Position numbers and translations under genes: made by a program. A DNA stretch of 8,659 nucleotides from JAVBQU01 sp031548675 (GTDB taxonomy: Bacteria > Bacteroidota > Bacteroidia > Bacteroidales > P3). A model generated the notes under the pieces. That model made no database searches. It was not told the DNA's origin and saw only the letters and a program-made list of their open reading frames with translations. Shown here piece by piece: positions 1-6,141 of this stretch; position 1 is the first letter of the stretch, and the number at the start of each line of letters is the position of its first letter. The stretch is from contig JAVBQU010000176.1 of assembly GCA_031548675.1 (NCBI GenBank), positions 1 through 8,659 on the forward strand, read 5' to 3'.

Positions 1-1106
1 AAGCTGGCTACAATCCCGATACCGTACATCTGTATGTACCCTCCGATCCTAAATCGCTGAAACCATCCTATAACGTAGAAAACGAATTAGGTGCAGGCTT
101 ACGCTTAAAACCTATCCAAAATATGACCCTATCCGCTTTGGTATTGTTTGATTTGAATAAATTTGATTTACGCCCCGAAGCTAAATCAGAAATAGACCAA
201 ATCATACCTATGCTCAAAGAAAATCCGCAGATAAGACTGGAAGTAGGCGGGCATACCGACTCAAGAGGCTCGGCAAAATACAATCAGACTTTATCACAAA
301 ACAGAGCTAACAGCGTTAGAGAATATATCATATCTCAAGGAATCGATGCCGGACGAATCAAAGCCAAAGGCTACGGATATACCCAATTGATTAATCAATG
401 TAAACCGGGTGTAAAATGCAGTGAAGAAGAACATCAGGAAAACCGCAGGGTAGAATTTATATTTACAGAGGTTCCACAGCATATTACACCTAAACAAAAG
501 AAAACGGCTTCGGCTGCATCCGGTACCCAAGCTCCTGCTTCGCAAACAAGCCCTAAAGCTGAACCTACAGCATCGAAGCCGGCAGGCACAGCGGGTACTC
601 CCGTGCCTAGCCAACACACACAAGCTAAGCCAGAACCTACAGTACTCGAAATTCCGGTGCAAAAATCTGCATCAGCTAAAAAAGAAACCACCAAAACCGG
701 AGCTGTTTCTACACCCGCTGCTGTTCTTACTCCAAGCCAACAAACACAGGCTAAAGCTGAATTAACTACATCCAAACAAACAGGTGTAACCGCTTCTGTT
801 CCCATGCCTGTAAAGCAGGCATCAGCTAAAACCGAAGCAAACAGTAAGGCTGTAACTCAGACAAACGCATCAGCAGAAGCTCAATACCGGGTTCAGATAT
901 CCGCCTCGTGCAAACAAGATGCCGATAATAAGTTGTTTAAAAAGATTGAGAAAATAACCCCATATCAAATTACAGAAGAACATAACGATGATGGTCTCTA
1001 CCATTACTATATCGGCGATTCTTTCAATAAAGCACAAGCACAAGCGATACACAAGAAGCTTAACAACTCAGGTATCAAAACCTATGTAAAAAAAGTACTT
1101 CCCTAA
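1..1106 (+). CDS. OmpA-family protein with C-terminal SPOR-like domain, 5'-truncated
   Basis: This is the 3' part of a larger gene: the frame is open from base 3 through the ATG at 123, so that ATG is internal. Counting from it, residues 3-115 form an OmpA C-terminal peptidoglycan-binding domain. It has the opening LFDLNKFDLRPEA, the motif GGHTDSRGSAKYNQTLSQNRA and the closing ENRRVEFIF; the D of HTD and the R of NRA are the residues that normally contact diaminopimelate in peptidoglycan. Residues 120-252 are an Ala/Thr/Pro/Lys/Gln-rich linker with degenerate repeats (SQTSPKAEPT, SQHTQAKPEPT, SQQTQAKAELT). Residues 254-327 begin YRVQISA and look like a SPOR domain, a fold that binds glycan strands lacking stem peptides. 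Inference: an outer-membrane or periplasmic anchor that contacts peptidoglycan in two ways. The missing N-terminus probably carries a signal peptide and TPR or WD40-like repeats, as in Bacteroidota relatives. The OmpA call is firm; SPOR is likely. Confidence 0.9.
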   Translation, partial: AGYNPDTVHLYVPSDPKSLKPSYNVENELGAGLRLKPIQNMTLSALVLFDLNKFDLRPEAKSEIDQIIPMLKENPQIRLEVGGHTDSRGSAKYNQTLSQNRANSVREYIISQGIDAGRIKAKGYGYTQLINQCKPGVKCSEEEHQENRRVEFIFTEVPQHITPKQKKTASAASGTQAPASQTSPKAEPTASKPAGTAGTPVPSQHTQAKPEPTVLEIPVQKSASAKKETTKTGAVSTPAAVLTPSQQTQAKAELTTSKQTGVTASVPMPVKQASAKTEANSKAVTQTNASAEAQYRVQISASCKQDADNKLFKKIEKITPYQITEEHNDDGLYHYYIGDSFNKAQAQAIHKKLNNSGIKTYVKKVLP

Positions 1107-1124
1107 GGAAATAATTTTGTCCCT

Positions 1125-1163
1125 AAAACTCCTGACTGAGATTCATATCCGGTTAGGAGTTTT
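1125..1163 (+). terminator. Intrinsic terminator of the OmpA-family gene
   Basis: A 12-bp stem (1125-1136 with 1152-1163, one G-U pair) is followed by a T run to 1166. It starts 19 nt after the stop codon at 1104-1106. The A-rich 5' arm means it could also work weakly on the other strand. Confidence 0.85.
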
Positions 1164-1277
1164 TTTATATATACAACCGGAGTTCGATAAAAGAATGGAA
1201 TGTATTGCTTCGGTTTTATAAACCATTTTCCGTAGGAAAATAATATCCATAGAAAAAATCCGGCGTACCTGTGAGTG

Positions 1278-1430
1278 GGACGGGCTGTCGCAAGCTGCAG
1301 GAACAAACCCTCCAAAGAGGGCGGACTGCTGCAAGCTGCAGGAACAAACCCTCCAAAGAGGGCGGACTGCTGCAAGCTGCAGGAACAAACCCTCTAAAGA
1401 GGGCGGACTGCCGCAAGCTGCAGGAACAAA
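1278..1430. repeat. 41-bp tandem repeat array
   Basis: Exact 41-bp periodicity: CAAGCTGCAGGAACAAA begins at 1291, 1332, 1373 and 1414, giving three full units and a 17-nt partial one. A degenerate unit end precedes the first (about 1278-1290). Each full unit contains the small hairpin CCCTC-CAAA-GAGGG. In the second and third units the junction also forms CTGCA-AGC-TGCAG. The third unit has a C-to-T change in the loop, which lengthens its CCCTC hairpin by one pair. The units abut without unique spacers, so this is not a CRISPR. It is GC-richer than its surroundings. Function unknown; it may be an extragenic repetitive element amplified by slippage. Confidence 0.9.
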
Positions 1431-1435
1431 AAACG

Positions 1436-1618
1436 CTTGTTTAGCAGATTACAATTATGTAAAATCAATATTAATTTATGTCCGGATGGACAAAAAAAAG
1501 AAAAGATTAAATATATTTCTATTGATATCAATGCCCGATGGGCAATAAATTTGTTCGTTAGAACTTATACATCAATAGAAAAATAGATAAAAATGTGTGC
1601 AATTGCCCCTTGTTTAGC
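1436..1618. repeat. Hairpin-rich block bracketed by a 10-bp direct repeat
   Basis: CTTGTTTAGC occurs at 1436-1445 and 1609-1618, each followed by (A/G)GA. Between them are several inverted repeats: TTACA/TGTAA (1449-1462), TGTCC-GGAT-GGACA (1479-1492), and a large structure closed by a perfect 11-bp stem (1516-1526 with 1571-1581). That stem encloses TGCCC-GAT-GGGCA (1532-1544) and GTTC-GTTA-GAAC (1553-1564). No protein-coding frame is evident. It may be a miniature mobile element with a target duplication, or a structured RNA; neither is proven. Confidence 0.5.
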
Positions 1619-1649
1619 GGAAAATTCTAAAGTAAAATAATGTACAGTT

Positions 1650-1672
1650 AAGCGACAAATGTTTTGCCGCTT
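1650..1672. repeat. Small inverted repeat
   Basis: AAGCG (1650-1654) pairs with CGCTT (1668-1672). After one A/C mismatch, CAAA pairs with TTTG around a TGT loop. There is no T tract after it, so it is not an obvious terminator. It lies just downstream of the hairpin-rich block and may belong to the same repetitive region. Confidence 0.4.
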
Positions 1673-1749
1673 GGGACACAGCCGGATTTTAAATTTGGGA
1701 AAAAGAGAGCAGAATTGAAATTCGGCGAAGCCAATTTAATTTCAGCTCA

Positions 1750-1862
1750 ACATAAGATGTCTCGACTACGTTGCACTTCGCTCGACATGACGGCAATAAC
1801 CGGAAGACAAAGAAGTCATTCCGACTGGAGCGAGGAACGAGTGAAATGGAGGAATCTCAGCC
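1750..1862. repeat. Dispersed-type extragenic repeat block
   Basis: The stretch contains phrases such as ATGTCTCGACTACG, CTTCGCTCGACATGACGG and GTCATTCCGACTGGAGCG. I recognise these from a family of intergenic repeats scattered through many bacterial genomes, including Bacteroidota. The arms TCGACATGA and TCTCGA form an imperfect inverted repeat, and CATTCC near 1817 is mirrored by GGAAT near 1851. An 80-codon open frame crosses it (1664-1906), but its composition and the repeat character argue against a real gene. Membership in the repeat family is from memory and was not searched. Confidence 0.5.
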
Positions 1863-1914
1863 CTGCAAAGGCAAGTTCAGCAAAGCTAATGACGAAAGGC
1901 AAGTAATGACAAAA

Positions 1915-1956
1915 TAAAAACACCCAGCCGATATTTTATCCGGCTGGGTGTTTTTT
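1915..1956 (-). terminator. Intrinsic terminator of typA (bidirectional)
   Basis: A perfect 10-bp GC-rich stem, CACCCAGCCG (1921-1930) with CGGCTGGGTG (1941-1950), has a 10-nt loop and is extended by flanking A and T tracts. Read on the minus strand it lies about 50 nt beyond the typA stop and ends in a T run. The T run on the plus strand means it also ends transcripts coming from the left. Confidence 0.92.
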
Positions 1957-2007
1957 ATATCAAACCCTATGAATATTCATAGTTCATTGTTTATCATTCA
2001 TAGTTCT

Positions 2008-3816
2008 TTAACTCTTGCTGGCTCGCGTTCTATCTATTTCATCTAAAAGGATTTTGCGGATACGCAGCGATTTGGGCGTTACTTCCAGATATTCATCTTC
2101 CCCTATATATTCCATCGCTTTTTCTAATGAGAATTTTACGGCAGGAATAATCATAACCTTATCATCCGAACCTGAAGCCCGCATATTGGTTAGTTTTTTT
2201 CCTTGCGTAACATTGATTACAATATCATCGGGGCGGATATGCTCGCCTATAACTTGTCCCGCATACACATCTTCGTTAGGGTCTACAAAAAACTTACCCC
2301 TGTCCTGTAGCTTATCAATAGAATAAGCGGTAGTAGTTCCATTCTCTTTAGCAATAAGCGAACCCATGCGGCGGCCGTCTATCTCCCCTTTCCAAGGTTC
2401 GAAACCCGTTAAGCGGTGAGCCATAATAGCCTCTCCCTCCGACAAAGTCATGATGTTGCTCCGCAAGCCGATAATACCGCGCGAAGGAATTGCAAACTCT
2501 ATCAAAATACGGTCGGATTTAGTTTCTATCGAAACAATCTCTCCCTTACGCTGTGTTACTATTTCAATAATTTTTCCAGAAAAAGCTTCAGGAACCAATA
2601 CCGTAAGCTGTTCTATAGGTTCACATTTCACGCCGTCTATCTCTTTTACAATAACCGTAGGCTGTCCTACCTGAAGTTCATAACCCTCGCGGCGCATGGT
2701 TTCTATCAAAACCGAAAGGTGCAGAATCCCCCGTCCGAATACAATAAACGAATCAGGACTATCAGATTCCTCCACCCTTAGCGCAAGATTCTTTTCAAGT
2801 TCCTTATAAAGCCTGTCGCGTAAATGGCGAGAAGTTACAAATTTACCCTCTTTCCCAAAAAACGGAGAGTTGTTGATGGTAAACTGCATGCTCATCGTAG
2901 GGTCGTCTACTTTAATAGGCGTAAGAGCTTCGGGAACCTCAATATCCGCAATAGTATCGCCTATGTCGAAATTATCCAAACCCAGCACGGCACATATCTC
3001 ACCCGGATATACCGGATTCTTCATTTTCTCTTTAGCCAAACCCTCAAATACATACAATTCCTTAACCTTCGATTTTACAGTACTTCCGTCACGCTTTACC
3101 AGCATCACATCCTGCCCCCATGTCAGCGTTCCACGATGCAGACGCCCTACGGCAATCCGTCCCACATAAGAAGAATAATCCAAAGAAGAAATCATCATCT
3201 GCAAGGAACCCTCCTCATAAGTAGGAGCAGGCACTTCGTCAATAATCACATCCAGCAGGTGGGCAAAGTCCGAAGTAGGATTTTTCCAGTCAGGTCCCAT
3301 CCAGCCCTGTTTCGAAGAACCGAATATAGTCGGAAAATCCATTTGTTCCTCGCTTGCCTGCAGGTTAAACATCAAATCGAATACAGCTTCCTGCGTTTCG
3401 TCGGGCGTACAGTTGGGTTTATCAACTTTATTAACTACCAAAATAATTTTCAGTTTCAGTTCGATAGCCTTTTGCAGTACAAAACGGGTTTGGGGCATAG
3501 GACCCTCAAAGGCATCTACGAGCAAAATAGCTCCATCCGCCATGTTTAACACCCGTTCCACTTCCCCTCCGAAATCGCTGTGACCGGGAGTATCTATAAT
3601 ATTAATTTTGTGTTCTCTGTATCGTACCGAAACATTTTTAGACAAAATGGTAATGCCCCTCTCGCGTTCCAAATCGTTGTTATCTAATATTAAATCGCCG
3701 GTTTCTTGGTTTTCTCTGAAAAGGTTGGCTTGGTGTAGGATTTTGTCGACCAATGTAGTTTTGCCGTGGTCAACGTGGGCAATAATCGCAATGTTGCGAA
3801 TTTTATCATTTTGCAT
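2008..3816 (-). CDS. typA: Ribosome-associated translational GTPase TypA/BipA
   Basis: The 602-residue product has the normal length for TypA/BipA, a translation-factor GTPase related to EF-G and LepA that binds the ribosome and supports large-subunit assembly and stress or cold adaptation. The G domain is complete: G1 AHVDHGKT (residues 13-20), the RGITI switch (53-57), G3 DTPGH (75-79) and G4 NKVD (129-132). The C-terminal part carries the family-specific loop with SGSDDK (548-553), which separates BipA from EF-G and LepA. The ATG at 3816 gives the standard N-terminus directly ahead of G1. The gene is monocistronic, with its own promoter and a strong terminator. Nothing looks broken or unusual, and it reads as a conserved housekeeping gene. 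Confidence 0.97.
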   Translation of the reverse strand: MQNDKIRNIAIIAHVDHGKTTLVDKILHQANLFRENQETGDLILDNNDLERERGITILSKNVSVRYREHKINIIDTPGHSDFGGEVERVLNMADGAILLVDAFEGPMPQTRFVLQKAIELKLKIILVVNKVDKPNCTPDETQEAVFDLMFNLQASEEQMDFPTIFGSSKQGWMGPDWKNPTSDFAHLLDVIIDEVPAPTYEEGSLQMMISSLDYSSYVGRIAVGRLHRGTLTWGQDVMLVKRDGSTVKSKVKELYVFEGLAKEKMKNPVYPGEICAVLGLDNFDIGDTIADIEVPEALTPIKVDDPTMSMQFTINNSPFFGKEGKFVTSRHLRDRLYKELEKNLALRVEESDSPDSFIVFGRGILHLSVLIETMRREGYELQVGQPTVIVKEIDGVKCEPIEQLTVLVPEAFSGKIIEIVTQRKGEIVSIETKSDRILIEFAIPSRGIIGLRSNIMTLSEGEAIMAHRLTGFEPWKGEIDGRRMGSLIAKENGTTTAYSIDKLQDRGKFFVDPNEDVYAGQVIGEHIRPDDIVINVTQGKKLTNMRASGSDDKVMIIPAVKFSLEKAMEYIGEDEYLEVTPKSLRIRKILLDEIDRTRASKS

Positions 3817-3835
3817 AAGTACTTTTTTAGGAGTG

Positions 3836-3843
3836 CAAAGGTA
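3836..3843 (-). promoter_or_regulatory. Bacteroidota -7 element of the typA promoter
   Basis: On the minus strand this reads TACCTTTG, a match to the TAnnTTTG -7 consensus, 20 nt before the typA start codon. No good TTTG -33 box lies at the usual distance, so the upstream half is weak. The inferred leader is short, about 15 nt. Confidence 0.6.
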
Positions 3844-4011
3844 CGAAAAGATTTCAAAACTTCAGTTCCTTGATTTATCGCAACATTCGTTCATAAAATA
3901 ATCTTTCCCAAATTGAGAATATTGTATTTCATTATTTATCTACAAGCTCCAAATAGAGGACTAAAGGCAGCTCCCTACAGATATAGCAAAGGCAATTTAT
4001 TTTAACAATAA

Positions 4012-4043
4012 TTTGTTGTATTTCGATTTTTAGGTTACCTTTG
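4012..4043 (+). promoter_or_regulatory. Bacteroidota promoter for the HsdR-like gene
   Basis: TTTG at 4012-4015 and TACCTTTG at 4036-4043 are separated by 20 nt, an excellent match to the Bacteroidota housekeeping promoter. Transcription should begin near 4050, leaving a leader of about 155 nt before the chosen start codon at 4206. Confidence 0.75.
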
Positions 4044-4080
4044 CAGGGTATAGTAAGAATGGAATTGAACATTATTAAAA

Positions 4081-4104
4081 TATATTGGATATTGTTCCAA
4101 TATA
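4081..4104 (+). promoter_or_regulatory. Inverted repeat in the leader of the HsdR-like gene
   Basis: Perfect 9-bp arms TATATTGGA (4081-4089) and TCCAATATA (4096-4104) flank a 6-nt loop, about 30 nt after the predicted transcription start. It could be an operator or an RNA hairpin. There is no T tract, so it is not a terminator. Confidence 0.45.
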
Positions 4105-4120
4105 GATATTCGAACTAAAC

Positions 4121-4174
4121 ATGAGTATATTTATGAACTGTGAGCAAAAGCAAGCAACGGTGTTTCAGAATTAG
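4121..4174 (+). CDS. Possible 17-codon leader ORF upstream of the HsdR-like gene
   Basis: An ATG-started reading frame (MSIFMNCEQKQATVFQN, stop TAG 4172-4174) lies in the long leader, 31 nt before the main start and in a different frame. It could tune translation, but short frames occur by chance in AT-rich leaders. Confidence 0.2.
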   Translation: MSIFMNCEQKQATVFQN

Positions 4175-4205
4175 AAAGTTTAAAAATCAATTAATAATAA
4201 AATTT

Positions 4206-5285
4206 ATGGATTTCAAAGACCAGATTAAGCAACTTGGTGATAGAGGAGCAAAGTTGAAAGACCAAATTGCAACAGAAGAAGCAACAAAAAATGCTTTTAT
4301 TATGCCATTCATACAAGTGTTAGGCTATGATGTATTTAATCCGTTAGAAGTTGTACCCGAATTTGTCTCGGACATTGGATTAAAAAAAGGCGAGAAAATT
4401 GATTACGCAATTTTCAAAGACAATGAACCTACAATTTTGGTTGAGTGTAAGCATTGGAAAGAAAATTTAAATTTACACGATGGGCAATTATTGCGTTATT
4501 TTCATGTATCCAAAGCAAAATTTGGCCTTTTGACAAACGGAATAAATTACCGTTTCTATTCAGATTTGGTTGAAGCCAATAAAATGGATGAGAAACCATT
4601 CTTAGAGTTTAATATTACCGAAATCAAAGACAATCAAATTGAAGAATTGAAAAAATTCCACAAGACAGTTTTTGATGCAGAGAATATTGCCAATACAGCA
4701 AGTGAACTTAAATACATGAATGAGTTGAGAAGTTTATTGCATCAAGAACTGTCAAGCCCAAGTGTTGATTTTGTAAAACATTTTGCACGACAAGTATATC
4801 CAAGCGTTGTAACAGCAAAAGTTTTGGAGCAGTTTACCAATCTAACAAAGAAATCTATCCAGCAACACATTAGTGACCTTATTGCTGAAAGATTACAAAC
4901 CGCACTGAAACAAGAAAACGAAGCCGCAAAAAAGCAAGAATCCGCACAAACAGGACAAACCAAAGCAGAAGAAAACAAAATTGTCACAACAGAAGAAGAA
5001 TTAGAAGGTTTTATGATTATAAAAACTATACTTCGTCAAAAGATAAGTGCAACAAGAGTTGCATATCGTGATGCTCAGTCTTATTTTGCAATTTTACTGG
5101 ATGATAATAACCGTAAAACAATTTGTCGTTTATATTTGAATGGAGCGAAAAAATATCTTGCTACATTTGATGAACAAAAGAAAGAAGTGCGAAATGAAAT
5201 TAATTCACTAGATGACATCTTTAATTATTCCGAACTGCTGTGGAAAACTGTTGAAAATTATGATAAAACAAAAGAAATAGAATAA
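4206..5285 (+). CDS. Orphan HsdR N-terminal-like (PD-(D/E)xK) protein
   Basis: I recognise a family of stand-alone proteins carrying the type I restriction enzyme R N-terminal domain (HSDR_N_2-like, COG4748 type). From the ATG at 4206 the product is 359 residues. The nuclease core is visible: TEEATKNAFIMPFIQVLGYD (23-42, supplying E24/E25), then D66 in KIDYAIF, then E80-C-K82 in VECKHW, the D-x13-ExK layout of PD-(D/E)xK enzymes. A charged Lys/Glu/Gln linker (about 235-270) leads to a C-terminal domain starting near EELEGF. An upstream GTG at 4140 would add 22 residues that do not resemble the family, so 4206 is preferred. There is no helicase motor and no hsdM or hsdS nearby, so it is not a type I restriction subunit. 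Role unproven; DNA cleavage or phage defence is an inference from the fold. Confidence 0.82.
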   Translation: MDFKDQIKQLGDRGAKLKDQIATEEATKNAFIMPFIQVLGYDVFNPLEVVPEFVSDIGLKKGEKIDYAIFKDNEPTILVECKHWKENLNLHDGQLLRYFHVSKAKFGLLTNGINYRFYSDLVEANKMDEKPFLEFNITEIKDNQIEELKKFHKTVFDAENIANTASELKYMNELRSLLHQELSSPSVDFVKHFARQVYPSVVTAKVLEQFTNLTKKSIQQHISDLIAERLQTALKQENEAAKKQESAQTGQTKAEENKIVTTEEELEGFMIIKTILRQKISATRVAYRDAQSYFAILLDDNNRKTICRLYLNGAKKYLATFDEQKKEVRNEINSLDDIFNYSELLWKTVENYDKTKEIE

Positions 5286-5291
5286 GAGTCC

Positions 5292-5320
5292 TGATGTTAA
5301 GCGTAATTTGTAATTACGCT
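5292..5320. repeat. Hairpin repeat element, copy 1
   Basis: This 29-nt element differs by one base from the copy at 6089-6117. Its core is a perfect 9-bp stem, AAGCGTAAT (5299-5307) with ATTACGCTT (5313-5321), around TTGTA. It starts 6 nt after the stop of the HsdR-like gene and may help end that transcript. The core ATTTGTAAT inside GCG/CGC resembles REP-like hairpins linked with RAYT transposases in Bacteroidota; that resemblance is from memory. Confidence 0.75.
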
Positions 5321-5329
5321 TTCTGTTTC

Positions 5330-5351
5330 GAGCAGTAAACATTTACCGCTC
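5330..5351. repeat. Second hairpin after repeat copy 1
   Basis: GAGC (5330-5333) pairs with GCTC (5348-5351) and, after an A/C mismatch, GTAAA (5335-5339) pairs with TTTAC (5342-5346). The segment CGCTCAACATC (5348-5358) is also a 10/11 inverted match to GATGTTAAGCG (5293-5303), so the two hairpins sit inside a larger imperfect inverted repeat. Confidence 0.5.
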
Positions 5352-5421
5352 AACATCTTATTATGTTACTCTGTTCAGCAAAATATTCGTTTCTCTTAGC
5401 AATGGTATACTTCGTCGCTTC

Positions 5422-5452
5422 TTTGCCGTTCCAAAAATCAACCGTACTTTTG
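5422..5452 (+). promoter_or_regulatory. Bacteroidota promoter for the small secreted protein gene
   Basis: TTTG at 5422-5425 and TACTTTTG at 5445-5452 are 19 nt apart, a full consensus match. Transcription should start near 5459, giving a leader of about 45 nt. A purine-rich stretch AAGAGAAGAAAG lies just before the ATG at 5503. Confidence 0.72.
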
Positions 5453-5502
5453 TAATCCAAACTAAGGTATCGGCAAAACGTAATATATCAAGAGAAGAAA
5501 GC

Positions 5503-6009
5503 ATGAAAAAAGCCATAATTATTTTATCTGCCGTTGCATTAGGTGCAATATCGGCAAAAACAATTACAATCCCCCAAACAATTATTGAGGACAATAAGCT
5601 ATGCAGGATAATAAAACCGAAAAATAATAAGCCTCTAAGTCCGAGAGAAATTACCATATTAGATGGAACTGTTGTTTTAGAAATGAGCAAAGGCGAAGAT
5701 TTTCCCTGCATTGGCTTACGTCTTTCCGACAAAAGCAAAAATAGTGGTTTGGGAACTTACTTAGAAATAAAAAAGAGAGGAGAATTCTATCTTGTAGAAT
5801 CCGAAAATAAAAAATACCGCAATCTCGACCAAGGAATAGAAGACTATTTGAAAAATCTTTTCGACGGGTTTTACGATAACAAAAAGGACAGTAAAAAAGT
5901 ATGGTCGGCATTTGTAAAAGAAGGCGGCTTACAATTATTCATCGATATAACCAAAAAGTTTATCGACGACGAATTTCTTAATTCCCCTTTCAACGAAACA
6001 TACGGGTAG
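5503..6009 (+). CDS. Secreted or periplasmic hypothetical protein
   Basis: I do not recognise this 168-residue protein. It opens with a clear signal peptide: the positive MKK, a hydrophobic run IIILSAVALGAISA, and a likely signal peptidase I cut after A18. No lipobox cysteine is present, so it should be soluble in the periplasm or exported. The mature part is charged and Lys-rich, with a predicted strand region (TILDGTVVLEM, GTYLEIKKRGEFYLVES) followed by a helical half (GIEDYLKNLFDGFYD, KKVWSAFVKEG, LQLFIDITKKFIDDEF). No catalytic motif stands out. It has its own consensus promoter, so it is probably a real gene. It is bracketed by two copies of a hairpin repeat and faces the convergent gene at 6142-7059. 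It could be an accessory or lineage-specific protein. Confidence 0.7.
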   Translation: MKKAIIILSAVALGAISAKTITIPQTIIEDNKLCRIIKPKNNKPLSPREITILDGTVVLEMSKGEDFPCIGLRLSDKSKNSGLGTYLEIKKRGEFYLVESENKKYRNLDQGIEDYLKNLFDGFYDNKKDSKKVWSAFVKEGGLQLFIDITKKFIDDEFLNSPFNETYG

Positions 6010-6088
6010 TCTTGGCTTATCGCTGACAACAAACTTTTAAAAACAAATTAATATATCCTCCCATTATTTCTCTTTCTGGAAAAACCCT

Positions 6089-6117
6089 TGATGTTAAGTG
6101 TAATTTGTAATTACGCT
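6089..6117. repeat. Hairpin repeat element, copy 2
   Basis: The same 29-nt element as at 5292-5320, same orientation, 28/29 identical. The single difference (C at 5302, T at 6099) changes a C-G pair to a U-G wobble, so the stem is kept in RNA. It lies in the convergent gap between the stops at 6009 and 6142. Confidence 0.75.
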
Positions 6118-6120
6118 CTG

Positions 6121-6141
6121 TGATTTATCTAAGGTAAATCA
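6121..6141. repeat. Second hairpin after repeat copy 2
   Basis: A perfect 7-bp stem, TGATTTA (6121-6127) with TAAATCA (6135-6141), has a TCTAAGG loop and lies directly against the stop codon of the minus-strand gene. It may serve as a short terminator-like hairpin on the minus strand, although no good T run follows directly. Confidence 0.5.

Larger units (their letters stand above)
1107..2007. other. 900-bp gene-free repeat-rich intergenic region
   Basis: No credible gene lies between the OmpA-family stop and the typA stop. The region holds two terminators at its ends, the 41-bp tandem array, the hairpin-rich block, the dispersed-repeat-like block and a short direct repeat ATTCATAGTTC (1975-1985 and 1996-2006, 21-bp spacing). 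The minus-strand open frames over the tandem array exist only because the repeat unit lacks stops in any frame. The two flanking genes point toward each other, so this is a convergent tail-to-tail region where repeats accumulate at low cost. Confidence 0.75.

Noticed and set aside
1103..1416. Three overlapping minus-strand frames of 66-90 codons across the tandem array
   Set aside because: The 41-bp unit has no stop codon in these frames and 41 is not a multiple of three, so every frame stays open. The same peptide phrases recur in different frames, which marks a repeat artefact.
1290..1430. CRISPR array
   Set aside because: The units are contiguous and near-identical with no unique spacers, and there are no cas genes.
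1664..1906. 80-codon plus-strand frame
   Set aside because: It runs across dispersed-repeat sequence, begins inside a hairpin, and has no promoter or recognisable protein character.
2824..3549. 241-codon frame opposite typA
   Set aside because: It is fully antisense to a well-conserved housekeeping gene and its Arg/His/Ser-rich composition is that of a shadow frame.
4140..4205. GTG at 4140 as the start of the HsdR-like gene
   Set aside because: The extra 22 residues are basic and unlike the family N-terminus, which begins MDFKDQI at 4206.
4012..5285. Complete type I restriction-modification system
   Set aside because: Only an HsdR-N-like domain is present. There is no helicase motif in the protein and no methylase or specificity gene in the window.
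5361..5738. 125-codon minus-strand frame with a hydrophobic middle
   Set aside because: It overlaps the promoter and 5' half of the secreted-protein gene. The hydrophobic stretch is the complement of Lys/Glu/Asn-rich codons.
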